DNA of 64,000 bases. Source: Lachnospira sp. Lineage in GTDB: Bacteria; Bacillota; Clostridia; Lachnospirales; Lachnospiraceae. The position numbers and the translations under genes were made by a program. Shown here piece after piece: positions 35,747 through 45,029 of the stretch. The notes beneath the pieces are model-generated. The model made no database searches. It saw nothing but the letters and a program-made list of their open reading frames with translations, and had not been told where the DNA came from. Numbering within the stretch: the stretch's first letter is position 1; each line of letters starts with the position of its first letter. Location of the stretch: contig JAGATQ010000020.1 in assembly GCA_017621205.1 (NCBI GenBank), positions 62,001 to 126,000 on the forward strand, in the 5' to 3' direction.

Positions 35747-36487
35747 CTACGCATCCAGCATCTGTCTGTATTGTTTACTGATTGGCTCAATATCACCAAA
35801 GCTTAACAGCTTGCCATGATCTAATATCATCGCCTTATTGCAGATGCGTTTCACCTGCTTTAAGGAATGGGATACAAAAAGTACTGTCACACCTTTGTCA
35901 AACATACTCTGTATCTTTGCTTCACTCTTCTTGCGAAACTTTGCATCTCCGACCGCCAGCACTTCATCAAGTATCAATATCTCCGGATCCACTACTGTGG
36001 CAATGGCGAAGCCTAAACGGGCTTTCATTCCAGAGGAATAATTCTTAATCGGAACATTGATGAAATCACCAAGCTCCGAAAACTCTACAATCTCATCATA
36101 CTTTTCATTGATAAACGTTTTAGAATATCCAAGTACAGAGCCATATAGATAAATATTTTCAGCTCCGGTATACTGCTTATCAAAGCCTGCCCCAAGCTCC
36201 AGAAGCGGAACAATCTTGCCTCTTGTTTTCACGGATCCCTTTGTTGCCTTTAATACGCCCGCTATCACCTTAAGCAGAGTACTCTTACCCGCACCGTTCA
36301 TTCCAAGGATTCCAAGCCGGTCACCTTTATTTAACGAAAAGGAAACATCTGAAAGTGCCCAAAACTCATTGTAGGATATCTGTCCTCTCAATGACTTTAT
36401 AATATATTCCTTTAAATTATCCACCTTTTCTTTACTCAGATTAAACTGCATGGATACATTTTCCACCTCTAACACTGGTTTTGCCAT
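35747..36487 (-). CDS. tagH: Polysaccharide/teichoic acid export ABC ATPase
   Basis: About 246 residues. Walker A GMNGAGKSTLLK, signature YSSGMKARLGFAIA, Walker B ILILDEVLAVGD, typical of ATPases that pair with TagG-type ABC-2 permeases to flip undecaprenyl-linked polymers. The long C-terminal extracytoplasmic part of B. subtilis TagH is absent, as in other short exporters. Three ATGs lie together; AGGGG is nine bases before the third (36487), which gives the MAKPVLEVENVS start used here. The gene is 12 bp after tagG. Confidence 0.9.
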   Translation of the reverse strand: MAKPVLEVENVSMQFNLSKEKVDNLKEYIIKSLRGQISYNEFWALSDVSFSLNKGDRLGILGMNGAGKSTLLKVIAGVLKATKGSVKTRGKIVPLLELGAGFDKQYTGAENIYLYGSVLGYSKTFINEKYDEIVEFSELGDFINVPIKNYSSGMKARLGFAIATVVDPEILILDEVLAVGDAKFRKKSEAKIQSMFDKGVTVLFVSHSLKQVKRICNKAMILDHGKLLSFGDIEPISKQYRQMLDA

Positions 36488-36499
36488 AGTCATCATCCC

Positions 36500-37285
36500 C
36501 TAAATATACAAAATGAACTTGTCCTGCTTTTTATAAAACAATACCACGCCAACAATGAGGCTGATAACCGAAAAACCCGCCGCATAGAGACAAAGTCCCC
36601 ACTCGATAGGCTGTCCAAATAATGCATCCCGAAATACAGCAATACAACAGTAAAGTGGGTTCGCATGAAACAATATCTCCTTATTCGGACTGTTCCTTGT
36701 AATATCCTCAACATAATAAAAAATAGCGGAAGAATACATGATTAGCATGAGTGCTACACTCCACAAATATTCCAAATCCCGGAAAAAAACTGCCATGGTT
36801 GATAATATCATTCCAACACCTACAGTAAGAATCAGCAGTATAAAAAGGGGAATCACTATAATGAATATCCTCCATGTCGGAAACACTCCCAGAAATACAC
36901 TGACCGCTGCCAATACAAGAAGAGAGATTAAAAATATCACATAGTTATAAATAACAGAGGAGAGCGGATACATATACTTCGGCACATAAACCTTCTTAAT
37001 CATACCTGCGTTCGTTCTGATAGATTTCATGGAAGTGTTCGTCCCAGAAGAAAAAAAGCTATAGAGCAATCGCCCAGATAAAATATATACCGGATAAGCT
37101 GTACTGTCTCCACGGTTTAACAGAGAACCAAAAATCACCGTCAGGACAATCGTTGTCAGCAACGGCTCTAAGAGCGTCCAGATAATACCAAGGTAAGACC
37201 TGCGGTATTTTAACTTTACACCCTTTTTTATCAGCTCCACCAGCAAAAAGCGATATCGCATGAAATTCTTAATAAAAACGCTCAT
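36500..37285 (-). CDS. tagG: Polysaccharide/teichoic acid export ABC-2 permease
   Basis: 261 residues from ATG 37285 (GGAG seven bases upstream). Six hydrophobic segments: TLLEPLLTTIVLTVIFG, SGRLLYSFFSS, VIYNYVIFLISLLVLAAVSVFLG, IFIIVIPLFILLILTVGVGMIL, YLWSVALMLIMYSSAIFYY and the last near the C-terminus. The N-terminal KLKYRRSYLGIIWTLLEP is diagnostic of the TagG/RfbA permease family. Forms the polymer exporter with the adjacent ATPase. 15 bp before the ATPase start. Confidence 0.9.
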   Translation of the reverse strand: MSVFIKNFMRYRFLLVELIKKGVKLKYRRSYLGIIWTLLEPLLTTIVLTVIFGSLLNRGDSTAYPVYILSGRLLYSFFSSGTNTSMKSIRTNAGMIKKVYVPKYMYPLSSVIYNYVIFLISLLVLAAVSVFLGVFPTWRIFIIVIPLFILLILTVGVGMILSTMAVFFRDLEYLWSVALMLIMYSSAIFYYVEDITRNSPNKEILFHANPLYCCIAVFRDALFGQPIEWGLCLYAAGFSVISLIVGVVLFYKKQDKFILYI

Positions 37286-37349
37286 AAATTCTCTCCGTTC
37301 CATTCAATCCAAACTAGCTTATTGTATCACAGAATAAAATGATTGTAAA

Positions 37350-39641
37350 CTAATGTGATACCGCCTTTTGCTCATCCTCATAGGCAAATAAATCATGCAT
37401 TTCAACAAGCATCTTTCGTGCCAGACGTTCTGCGGCATGTCCCGCAAGGGAACAATACTTCTGATAAAAGGCATCATATTGGTTTTGGTATTCCTCCCGC
37501 ATAGAAGAAAGCTCCTTAATATAGTCAATAATCTCTTGTGTCGTTTTACAATATGGTCCCGGAAGGGCATCAAGCTTAGAAAAATCAAAATAAAAATGAT
37601 TCCTGCGCTGCTCATATTCCTCAAAATCATAAAAATAAAAGAAAATCGGACGTCTCAGGCACGCATAATCGAATACCATAGAAGAATAATCCGTAATCAT
37701 CATATCAGACACCAGCATCAGCTCCTGTACATCATCATAAAAACTGAAATCGTACACAAAGCCCTCCAATGCCTTATCTAATATCATCCGTCCTGTAATA
37801 TAATCGTGAATACGAACCAACACAATATATTCATCTCCGAGCTGTTCCTTCATCCGATGAAGCCCAAGCTGCATCTTATAACAGCCTTCAATATCGGTTT
37901 CCTCTTCCTCACGCCAGACGGGTGCATAGAGAATTGTCTTTTTATCAAGGGGCAGACCCATCTCTTGTCTTAAACGTTTGCCCTCTTCTGTAACCTTATC
38001 CCCCACAAGGCAATCGTTTCTCGGATTACCAATCTCTATAATCTGATTTCGCGAAACACCGAGTCCCGATTGCAGCCTTGCCGTCGAATATGCATTACCA
38101 CTAATCACCGCATCCCACTGCTCTACCTGTGCCTTCAAGCCCCGACGCAGTGCAGCATCCCCATCTATAAATGCCTGTTTATCTAAAAACTGCTTTTGCA
38201 CTGGCGTACCAAGCCATGTGGAAATATATACCTGCTGGGCATCCTTATACCACCACACCGGCTGTCTTGTATCCTTAATCCAATATTTTGCCCGCAATAT
38301 GTAATAAAAATACCTTAAGCTAAACTGCTTTACGATTGTTCTCTTACCTTCAATCCGCTGGGCAAGCTCTTTGTTATTGGCAACCCAGATGCATTTATAC
38401 TCTCCGGGATACTGTTCCTGCAAATAACGGTAAATATACTTCGGATCACCATAATACCGTTGCCCCCGTCCACTCTCAAACACAATATAACGGTCAAGCA
38501 CATCCAGATTACCAAAGAGCCGCTCTGCGATAGTGCGAATAAAATACGTTTTCTTTTTGAAGAAAAATTCCCGCTTCTTCTTCTTGATATAAGTCTTTAC
38601 ATAAGCGATAGAAGCATCCAGCCTTCCCTCACTCAAAAGCTTTAAGTGCTTTCTATCCATGCTGGAAAAACAGCTAATCACCCGCTTGTCCACCCGCTTC
38701 ATCTGCTTGGCAAACAATTCATAAATGGAATGTACAAATTCTTCATCCTTACTTTTGCTAATCAGACGGATTGCTGTATTAACATATCGGCTGCACATAG
38801 TCTCCTGTACCAGCACCATCATCTCTGTATTGCTGATACAATAGCTGTATGCCTGATCATAACAGGTCATATAATCGTGCATCCGCTGTTTCCAATTATG
38901 GTTTCGTTCCACTTCATAACGGAAGGTTCCATTCCTGCGGATATATGCCCCTTCCTTCACCGCCTGCGTCGAGGTGGCATTAATCAACGCTTTACAAATA
39001 AATGGAGCATCCGGATAAAGCTCTATCTCGGTAGAAAAATATATATCATTTTCTTTCAGAAAGCTTCGGTGAAACATACACCCAAGCACAGTGAAATCTT
39101 CAAGGTTGTCCCGCAACTCCACCATATACGCCGTAGCGGGCAAGCCAAAATTCGCATCTGCCTGATCCATGGCAGGACGCTTCTCAAGCTTCCTAGAATC
39201 TGATTCATACAACAGCTGGACTTCCTCCTCGTATTCCTCGTGGTAACCACTGACAAGACGATGTCTTGGCTTTAAACGGGAATAGACAATGGGGACTGGA
39301 AGATTCGGAACCGCATCCAATAGTGCCTGCAATGTACCCTTTTCTATCGTATCCTCCGGCTCCATAAAATAAACATATTCACCCTTACATTGTGTGAGAG
39401 CGTAATTACGAAGGGCAGAAAGCCCATGTTCATCCTCCAGATAAATCTGTTTAATAGGAAATTTGTTAGAGTATTGCTTCGCATACCCTTCAATCTCCGC
39501 TTCCACTTCCTCCGAAACAAAATCTCTGACAATCAAAACATCAATTATCTGAACATTCTGTATTACAATACTTTCAATGCACTCCTTTAAATATTGACAT
39601 TGTTTCATCAACGGGATAATCACCGTCAGTTTACTCATCAT
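37350..39641 (-). CDS. GT2 glycosyltransferase fused to a CDP-glycerol glycerophosphotransferase
   Basis: 763 residues. Residues ~4-110 are a GT-A (GT2) domain: KLTVIIPLMKQCQYLKECIE, LSALRNYALTQCKGEYVYFM and EPEDT in place of DxD. A helical middle (~200-370) leads to a glycerophosphotransferase domain (~385-740) with KDTRQPVWWY, YISTWLGTPVQKQF (WLGT where WHGT is usual, so the usual His is missing), ILYAPVWREEEE and MITDYSSMVFDYACLRRPIFF. Probably builds and modifies a sugar-glycerol-phosphate polymer, first gene of the operon. The start (ATGATG at 39641) has only a weak AAG-type site. Confidence 0.85.
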   Translation of the reverse strand: MMSKLTVIIPLMKQCQYLKECIESIVIQNVQIIDVLIVRDFVSEEVEAEIEGYAKQYSNKFPIKQIYLEDEHGLSALRNYALTQCKGEYVYFMEPEDTIEKGTLQALLDAVPNLPVPIVYSRLKPRHRLVSGYHEEYEEEVQLLYESDSRKLEKRPAMDQADANFGLPATAYMVELRDNLEDFTVLGCMFHRSFLKENDIYFSTEIELYPDAPFICKALINATSTQAVKEGAYIRRNGTFRYEVERNHNWKQRMHDYMTCYDQAYSYCISNTEMMVLVQETMCSRYVNTAIRLISKSKDEEFVHSIYELFAKQMKRVDKRVISCFSSMDRKHLKLLSEGRLDASIAYVKTYIKKKKREFFFKKKTYFIRTIAERLFGNLDVLDRYIVFESGRGQRYYGDPKYIYRYLQEQYPGEYKCIWVANNKELAQRIEGKRTIVKQFSLRYFYYILRAKYWIKDTRQPVWWYKDAQQVYISTWLGTPVQKQFLDKQAFIDGDAALRRGLKAQVEQWDAVISGNAYSTARLQSGLGVSRNQIIEIGNPRNDCLVGDKVTEEGKRLRQEMGLPLDKKTILYAPVWREEEETDIEGCYKMQLGLHRMKEQLGDEYIVLVRIHDYITGRMILDKALEGFVYDFSFYDDVQELMLVSDMMITDYSSMVFDYACLRRPIFFYFYDFEEYEQRRNHFYFDFSKLDALPGPYCKTTQEIIDYIKELSSMREEYQNQYDAFYQKYCSLAGHAAERLARKMLVEMHDLFAYEDEQKAVSH

Positions 39642-39745
39642 TCTTCACACGCCTTTTTCTATCTGCATATTATACTCTTAACTAACTTCCTGTAATGATA
39701 TCCATTACTCTGCATTCCTCTATGACAGCCTTCATCTCTTTCAAA

Positions 39746-40012
39746 CTATTCCAAATCCATTTTTCGTTCCACTAAATTAACAATTGCAGCTATCGCCTCC
39801 TGCTCATCTTTCCCATTACACTCAAAGGTCACTTCATCCCCCTGCTTTACCATACCTGCCAGCACACTCAAAACACTCTTAGCGTTAGCATGATAATTAC
39901 GAACAGAAAAATGAACCTCACAGTCAAATCGCTGAGCCAGCGTGCACAGGTTAGTAGCCGGACGCAAATGCAGCCCTTCCATATTATCAATTATAACCGT
40001 CTTTGCTACCAT
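39746..40012 (-). CDS. HPr-family phosphocarrier protein
   Basis: 88 residues from ATG 40012. With this start the phospho-acceptor His falls at 15 (GLHLRPAT) and the regulatory Ser at 46 (NAKSVLSVL), the classical HPr numbers. It passes phosphate from enzyme I to PTS IIA proteins and, as HPr-Ser46-P, helps CcpA-type catabolite control in Firmicutes. The surrounding sequence (DCEVHFSVRNYHANAK) is rather divergent, so it may be a secondary HPr paralogue. Neighbour of glmM, 58 bp downstream, linking sugar uptake to amino-sugar synthesis by location only. Confidence 0.88.
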   Translation of the reverse strand: MVAKTVIIDNMEGLHLRPATNLCTLAQRFDCEVHFSVRNYHANAKSVLSVLAGMVKQGDEVTFECNGKDEQEAIAAIVNLVERKMDLE

Positions 40013-40070
40013 TGCCATCCCTTCTTTCTGTCAGTGATACAGCATATTACATGCTCTCCTCAGATGCTTT

Positions 40071-41420
40071 CTACTTTAAACGTTCCATAATAAAATCTGC
40101 CAGCTTGGTCGCTTCCTTCTTAAGCTCCTCCTGATTCTGCCCCTCAATCATCACCCGCACTAAAGGCTCTGTACCACTCGGACGAATAAGCACACGTCCC
40201 TTACCGTTAAATTTCGCCTCCAGCTCCTTAATTGCTTTTACGATTTCCTCATCCTCTTCATACTTATATTTATTTTTGTTGGAAACCTTGGCATTGACCA
40301 ACACCTGCGGCAATACATTTACTACAGAAGCCAGTTCTGAAAGAGGTTTCTTCTTATGCACCATTACTTCCAGCAAATGCATCGCAGAAAGAAGTCCGTC
40401 TCCTGTTGTATTTTCATCAAGGAAAATTATGTGTCCGGACTGTTCTCCTCCTAAGGAATATCCCTTCTCCTTCATCAACTCCAGCACATAACGGTCTCCC
40501 ACCGCCGTCTGCTCAATAGTAAGTCCCTGTTGCTTTGCCATAATGTAAAAGCCTAAATTGCTCATCACCGTAGCAACAATAGTATCCTTCTTTAAGCTTC
40601 CCTTCTCTCTCATATACAAACCGCAGATTGCCATTAGCTGGTCACCATCCACCAGTTCTCCCTTTTCATCCACTGCAAGAAGGCGGTCTGCATCTCCATC
40701 AAATGCCAGTCCAACCTGTGCTCCGGTTTCTAATACCTTTTTCTTAAGTGATTCTATATGGGTCGAACCACAATTTTTATTTATATTTATCCCATCTGGT
40801 TCATCATGCAATACTGTCAATTCTGCCCCCAAACGCTTCAATGCCTTGGGCGAGGTGTAAAAGGATGCCCCATTGGCACAATCAATCACAATCTTCATAC
40901 CAGACAAATCAAGAGGTACACTGGCAGTAATAAAATTAATATACTGCTCCTTTGCATCAAAGGCATATGTTAAGGAACCTACTCCATATCCGGTCGGTCT
41001 TGCAACCTCCTCCAAATCATTTCGGATAATCTCTTCCATCCTATCCTCAAGCTCATCTGATAGTTTAAAGCCCTCACCATTAAAAAACTTAATTCCATTA
41101 AATTCTGATGGATTGTGAGATGCAGAAATCACCACTCCGGCATCCGCATTCATCTGCCTTGCCAGATAGGCAACCGCAGGGGTAGGAAGTACCCCTAAAT
41201 AAACTGCATCTGCACCAGCAGCACAAATTCCTGCCATCAATGCCATAGCAAGCATATCACCAGATTTCCTTGTATCACAGCCCACTAAAATCTTCGGCTT
41301 ATGATGTGTGTTCTCAGTTAAAACATGAGCCCCAACCTGTCCAAGCTGTGTCGCAAGCTCCACCGTCAGCTCCTTATTGGCAACTCCTCTCACTCCATCT
41401 GTACCAAACAAACGACTCAT
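40071..41420 (-). CDS. glmM: Phosphoglucosamine mutase
   Basis: 449 residues, the family length. Converts glucosamine-6-phosphate to glucosamine-1-phosphate for UDP-GlcNAc and wall synthesis. N-terminal RLFGTDGVRGVAN, active-site phospho-Ser in VVISASHNPSEFNGIKFF (Ser ~101), metal loop AFDGDADRLLAVD, sugar loop GGEQSGHII and phosphate loop RPSGTEPLVRVMIE. Third gene of the cdaA-cdaR-glmM set, a conserved order in Firmicutes where GlmM and CdaA proteins interact and GlmM restrains c-di-AMP synthesis. AAGGAGGG before ATG. Confidence 0.96.
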   Translation of the reverse strand: MSRLFGTDGVRGVANKELTVELATQLGQVGAHVLTENTHHKPKILVGCDTRKSGDMLAMALMAGICAAGADAVYLGVLPTPAVAYLARQMNADAGVVISASHNPSEFNGIKFFNGEGFKLSDELEDRMEEIIRNDLEEVARPTGYGVGSLTYAFDAKEQYINFITASVPLDLSGMKIVIDCANGASFYTSPKALKRLGAELTVLHDEPDGININKNCGSTHIESLKKKVLETGAQVGLAFDGDADRLLAVDEKGELVDGDQLMAICGLYMREKGSLKKDTIVATVMSNLGFYIMAKQQGLTIEQTAVGDRYVLELMKEKGYSLGGEQSGHIIFLDENTTGDGLLSAMHLLEVMVHKKKPLSELASVVNVLPQVLVNAKVSNKNKYKYEEDEEIVKAIKELEAKFNGKGRVLIRPSGTEPLVRVMIEGQNQEELKKEATKLADFIMERLK

Positions 41421-41439
41421 AACACCCTCCTTGTTATTA

Positions 41440-42675
41440 TTATTTTTTTTGCATCTTGTTCACTTTAACCTTAACCTTATCCAATGCAACAGCAGACAAA
41501 ACATCGTCCTGCCTTACCGACACTGTACATAAATGGTCTCCAGCAGTAAGCTTAGACACATCCACCATAGCATCCAAATCAGATGCCTGCATGGAAGTAA
41601 TTACATCCCGATAACCGGTAACCTTCACCTTAACGGTAACATCCTTTACCAGCTCGTATTTGTATTTTGCCTGTCCCCCTGCCAGATTAATATAATTCCC
41701 GGTAAGAATAATATCCTTGGAAATAATCTGTCCTACCTTCACAGTAACCATTATCTTCTGCTCCGCATCCGTCAATACAACACCTTCCGGAACATAATCC
41801 GCTACCTTAAAAGAGTATTCTGTATCCTCTTTCAGACCACTGATATCCACATCATTAATACTTATCTCATTTACGGATGCCAGCACTTCACTTGTCCCAG
41901 CAATATCAATTGTCTGAGGTTCATAGTTTACATTCTCAAGATCATAACCCTTTGCTACAGTGCCAGTCGTATTAACGACAACAGATACCGACTTCGTCTT
42001 TAACACCTGAACAGTTACATCCACACTTTTATAGTCAGTAGACAACCGTGCCTGGTCAAGTAATTCGCCATTGCCATCATAATACTGCACCTCACACTGG
42101 TCTGTAACCTCACTGGACGCATGCTCTACATCAACAGTAACCCTTGCCTCTTTAATCTTGTGAACCATACTTTGCGGTCCTGTTACGGACACAATATTCG
42201 GTTTCACCTCTTTTTCTCCAATAGCATAGCCATCCATGACCTCCCCCTCTGTAACTACCGTAACAGCGCAGGTATCGGTAAGCTCATCCTCGAGAGAAAG
42301 CACCATAGTATTTTCGTTTTTATATATCTCAACATCCACCGCTTCATTTTTGGGAGAAATCTCAATCGGAATCGCATAGACCTCCGACATGTGAGCCAAA
42401 TCCGCCACCACCCGGAAATCCTCTGCTGTCATATTGTCCAGCACACTACGACGTCCCTTCACAGTAAAGCTTGCCTGTGCACCACTTACTACCTCATACA
42501 CCTTATTAATATTGGAAAGTACATTCTCATTAAGTATTGTAACATCCACATCCCTAAATTGCTTTGTTGTTACCGGGTTATCAACATTGGCAACCACCAG
42601 CCATAAAGTGATAGCCAGTATAAAGGAAAGCACCATCAAGCCCGGATTACTTAGAAAGTTCTTCTTGTTTTTCAC
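41440..42675 (-). CDS. cdaR: YbbR-domain regulator of diadenylate cyclase
   Basis: 411 residues. A single N-terminal membrane helix (~12-30, LMVLSFILAITLWLVVANV) is followed by about four YbbR repeats, recognised by phrases such as VDNPVTTKQFRDVDVTILN, VVSGAQASFTVKGRRSVL and SVSVVVNTTGTVAKGYDL. CdaR is extracytoplasmic and modulates CdaA activity. The start is GTG at 42675, inside the end of cdaA (29-bp overlap), so translation is coupled. Stop is 19 bp before glmM. Confidence 0.92.
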   Translation of the reverse strand: MKNKKNFLSNPGLMVLSFILAITLWLVVANVDNPVTTKQFRDVDVTILNENVLSNINKVYEVVSGAQASFTVKGRRSVLDNMTAEDFRVVADLAHMSEVYAIPIEISPKNEAVDVEIYKNENTMVLSLEDELTDTCAVTVVTEGEVMDGYAIGEKEVKPNIVSVTGPQSMVHKIKEARVTVDVEHASSEVTDQCEVQYYDGNGELLDQARLSTDYKSVDVTVQVLKTKSVSVVVNTTGTVAKGYDLENVNYEPQTIDIAGTSEVLASVNEISINDVDISGLKEDTEYSFKVADYVPEGVVLTDAEQKIMVTVKVGQIISKDIILTGNYINLAGGQAKYKYELVKDVTVKVKVTGYRDVITSMQASDLDAMVDVSKLTAGDHLCTVSVRQDDVLSAVALDKVKVKVNKMQKK

Positions 42676-43537
42676 GGTTCATCCGTCCTTTCCATATCTT
42701 AAATTTCTTAACATCAATCGTCTTTCTTTGAAGATAACCAAGCTTTTTGCGCACTGATTCTGCGTCCACATCACGGTAAATTTCCCCGCCAATCACAACG
42801 GATACCTTACCTGTCTCTTCAGAAACAACAATCGTTAAACTGTCCGATACCTCGCTGATACCGATGGCGGCACGATGCCTTGTTCCAAGCTCCTTATTAA
42901 TCTCAATATTAGAGGTTAATGGAAGATAACAGGTAGCTGACACAATCCGGTCATTTCTTATGATTACCGCACCATCATGAAGCGGCGTATTCTTCTCGAA
43001 GATGTTAATCAAAAGCTGGCTGCTCACTGCCGCATCAATTGTGATTCCTGTCCGCTCATATTCTCCGAGTGCTACCTCCTGTTCAATCACAATCAAAGCA
43101 CCTGTCTTATATTTTGCCATCTCAAAGGTCGCCTTAACAATTTCATTAATTGTTTTGACCGTGAAACGCTCTGATTTATCCCGTTGGTCATCTGTTGAAA
43201 AAACGCTTGTCAGAATATTCTTCCTGCCAAGCTGTTCAAGTGCATTGCGAAGCTCCGGCTGAAACAAAATGATAATCGCAATAATACCAACATTGAACAT
43301 GTTAGAAAAAATCCATAATATTGTGTTAAGCTGAAAGATTGCTGCTATCACCATCACACAAAGCATCACCACGAAGCCCTTAAACAAGGACCACGCCCTT
43401 GTTCTTTTGACCCATTTGAAAATGTAATACAGTATCACTGTAATTAATACAATCTCAATAATATCCGTTACCCTGATTTCAGGAAAGGACATCCAATAGA
43501 GATATTTTTCAATAAATTCAATTATCCGTTCTGTCAT
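42647..43537 (-). CDS. cdaA: Membrane diadenylate cyclase CdaA
   Basis: 296 residues. Three N-terminal helices (~22-95: IIEIVLITVILYYIFKWV, FKGFVVMLCVMVIAAIF, ILWIFSNMFNVGIIAIIILF), then the DAC domain ~110-260 with the catalytic DGAVII and the RHRAAIG motif. It condenses two ATP into c-di-AMP, an essential messenger controlling potassium and osmolyte balance. ATG overlaps the stop of the upstream membrane protein gene by four bases. An additional ~35 residues rich in Lys/Arg at the C-terminus are common in this family. Confidence 0.95.
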   Translation of the reverse strand: MTERIIEFIEKYLYWMSFPEIRVTDIIEIVLITVILYYIFKWVKRTRAWSLFKGFVVMLCVMVIAAIFQLNTILWIFSNMFNVGIIAIIILFQPELRNALEQLGRKNILTSVFSTDDQRDKSERFTVKTINEIVKATFEMAKYKTGALIVIEQEVALGEYERTGITIDAAVSSQLLINIFEKNTPLHDGAVIIRNDRIVSATCYLPLTSNIEINKELGTRHRAAIGISEVSDSLTIVVSEETGKVSVVIGGEIYRDVDAESVRKKLGYLQRKTIDVKKFKIWKGRMNREKQEELSK

Positions 43538-44487
43538 TCCTTACTCCTATTTTTATGCCGGGCATTAATCTTCTTCACATTGATATCCTTCTTAGCCACA
43601 TTAATCTTAGGAATTGCTTTTACATAGTAGTAGTAATCATCATCCTCAAACTGTACTATCTCAATTCTGCTATAATCTACAACTCCCTTGAAAAACTGTA
43701 CCACAATCGCTATCATACCAGAAAGCACTGAACCCAGAAAAATGACATCGAAGCCAAGTGTATCCTCAAGCAGCATGCTTCCTGCCAGTAACCCGAGAAT
43801 CATGGTAACCATTCCAACACAGATTGCAATCATCCAAGAGTGGGAAATGGAACTCTGGTATAAAAGATAGGTAACCATAATCACTACAATAAACACAATA
43901 ATAAATAGCAGCATCTCCTTGTCCTTCCCCATTGCTGTAAGCAGATAGGAAATACTGCTGACGTCTCCTGTATCCGTAACAGAGGTGAGCAGGGAATAAA
44001 GCTCTTTACAATGTACGGAATAATAAAAAAGAACAATACCACACACTGCCGGCACTATCCCTGCGGGACCTACCAAAATTGCCACCAAAAAAGGAACAAT
44101 TCCGGGCAGCCGCATCAACAGTACCATCGTAACCAGAATAATCCAATCCTTGCCCGGTGCAAGACAAAGATACATAAAATAAGTGAGCAGATAGCCTGCC
44201 AAAAGCAGTGCTGCCGCCTCTAAGCTAAAGCTTGCCACATCCACACAGGATATTGCCGCTACAAGCATATAGATGAACCCTCCCGGAAGAAATGCACAGA
44301 TGGCAGATACTCCGATTATCACAGGCATCTGATATAGCGTGCTTTGGTAGCCAAACAACACATGCATTGATGACACCAGAATCAAGGTGTAACAAAAACG
44401 AAGCAGTGGTAACAGCAGCCGCTCCCATTTTTGGAAGAATGCACAGATATTCTCCCTAATAATCAATAAATTCATCATTTTGTGCAT
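43534..44487 (-). CDS. Polytopic membrane protein of the cdaA operon
   Basis: About 317 residues with eight to ten hydrophobic helices (LLPLLRFCYTLILVSSMHVLF, GGFIYMLVAAISCVDVASFS, ALLLAGYLLTYFMYLC, LLFIIVFIVVIMVTYLL, IAICVGMVTMILGLLAGSML and others) and a basic C-terminal tail (KKDINVKKINARHKNRSKE). Not recognised by family. It is translationally coupled to cdaA (ATGA), and may assist or regulate c-di-AMP synthesis or envelope function. The start is uncertain: ATGs at 44487 and 44478 both follow a run of seven G after GAGGAA; both overlap the end of the preceding gene. Confidence 0.75.
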   Translation of the reverse strand: MHKMMNLLIIRENICAFFQKWERLLLPLLRFCYTLILVSSMHVLFGYQSTLYQMPVIIGVSAICAFLPGGFIYMLVAAISCVDVASFSLEAAALLLAGYLLTYFMYLCLAPGKDWIILVTMVLLMRLPGIVPFLVAILVGPAGIVPAVCGIVLFYYSVHCKELYSLLTSVTDTGDVSSISYLLTAMGKDKEMLLFIIVFIVVIMVTYLLYQSSISHSWMIAICVGMVTMILGLLAGSMLLEDTLGFDVIFLGSVLSGMIAIVVQFFKGVVDYSRIEIVQFEDDDYYYYVKAIPKINVAKKDINVKKINARHKNRSKE

Positions 44488-44911
44488 CCCCCCCTTCCTC
44501 AAAGGTTTTGGGACTAATGTCCCCCTCCCCTTTATATAGGGATTTTAACTGCTTAAGATTCCGGTAATACTCCGTTACATGCCTCTTTGCCTTATCAAAC
44601 CGATATGAATAAAGCACTCTGGCAATCCCATAGTATACTGCCAGAAACAATACTGCTCCCACTGCAAACCGCAGCAGCAAGCCCTTAAAATGTAGCTGGT
44701 TTAATTCCATAAACAAATTCTCATAATCTGCCATGATATAAATCAAAGCACATAATCCATAAGAAATCACGGCACATAGCATTGTCTTTAAGATATTAAA
44801 CTTCACATAATCACGTTTAAAATATCCCGCCATAGGCAGCTCTGTTTTCCCATAGGTCTTCTCATATATCGCACATCTGGTCATTAGCTTGACCCGTTCT
44901 TCATTTACCAC
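44456..44911 (-). CDS. Small membrane protein, two helices
   Basis: 151 residues from a GTG with GGGAGGG upstream. Two membrane helices (ILKTMLCAVISYGLCALIYIM and LLLRFAVGAVLFLAVYYGIARVL) and a charged cytoplasmic tail ending DAQNDEFIDY. Not recognised. First gene of the run ending at HPr, overlapping the next membrane-protein gene by about 30 bp, which marks both as part of the cdaA-cdaR-glmM operon. A bidirectional terminator lies just upstream. Confidence 0.75.
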   Translation of the reverse strand: MVNEERVKLMTRCAIYEKTYGKTELPMAGYFKRDYVKFNILKTMLCAVISYGLCALIYIMADYENLFMELNQLHFKGLLLRFAVGAVLFLAVYYGIARVLYSYRFDKAKRHVTEYYRNLKQLKSLYKGEGDISPKTFEEGGDAQNDEFIDY

Positions 44912-44989
44912 AGAACCACCCTCCCATAAGAAACGTTATACGTTTTTAGTATATCATACTTCTATATTCGTTTCAATTTCCCAAAGCAC

Positions 44990-45017
44990 AAAAAAAGCAC
45001 TATATTGTGCTTTTTTT
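44990..45017. terminator. Bidirectional terminator
   Basis: AAAAAAAGCAC (44990-45000), loop TATATT, GTGCTTTTTTT (45007-45017). It closes the FN3-protein gene (minus strand, ends 45030) and lies upstream of the cdaA operon. Confidence 0.8.
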
Positions 45018-45029
45018 GTCCGAAACCTT

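Noticed and set aside
41533-42003. Plus-strand open frame of 156 codons over cdaR
   Set aside because: Antisense to a clear YbbR-domain gene; His/Tyr-rich composition and no start signal.
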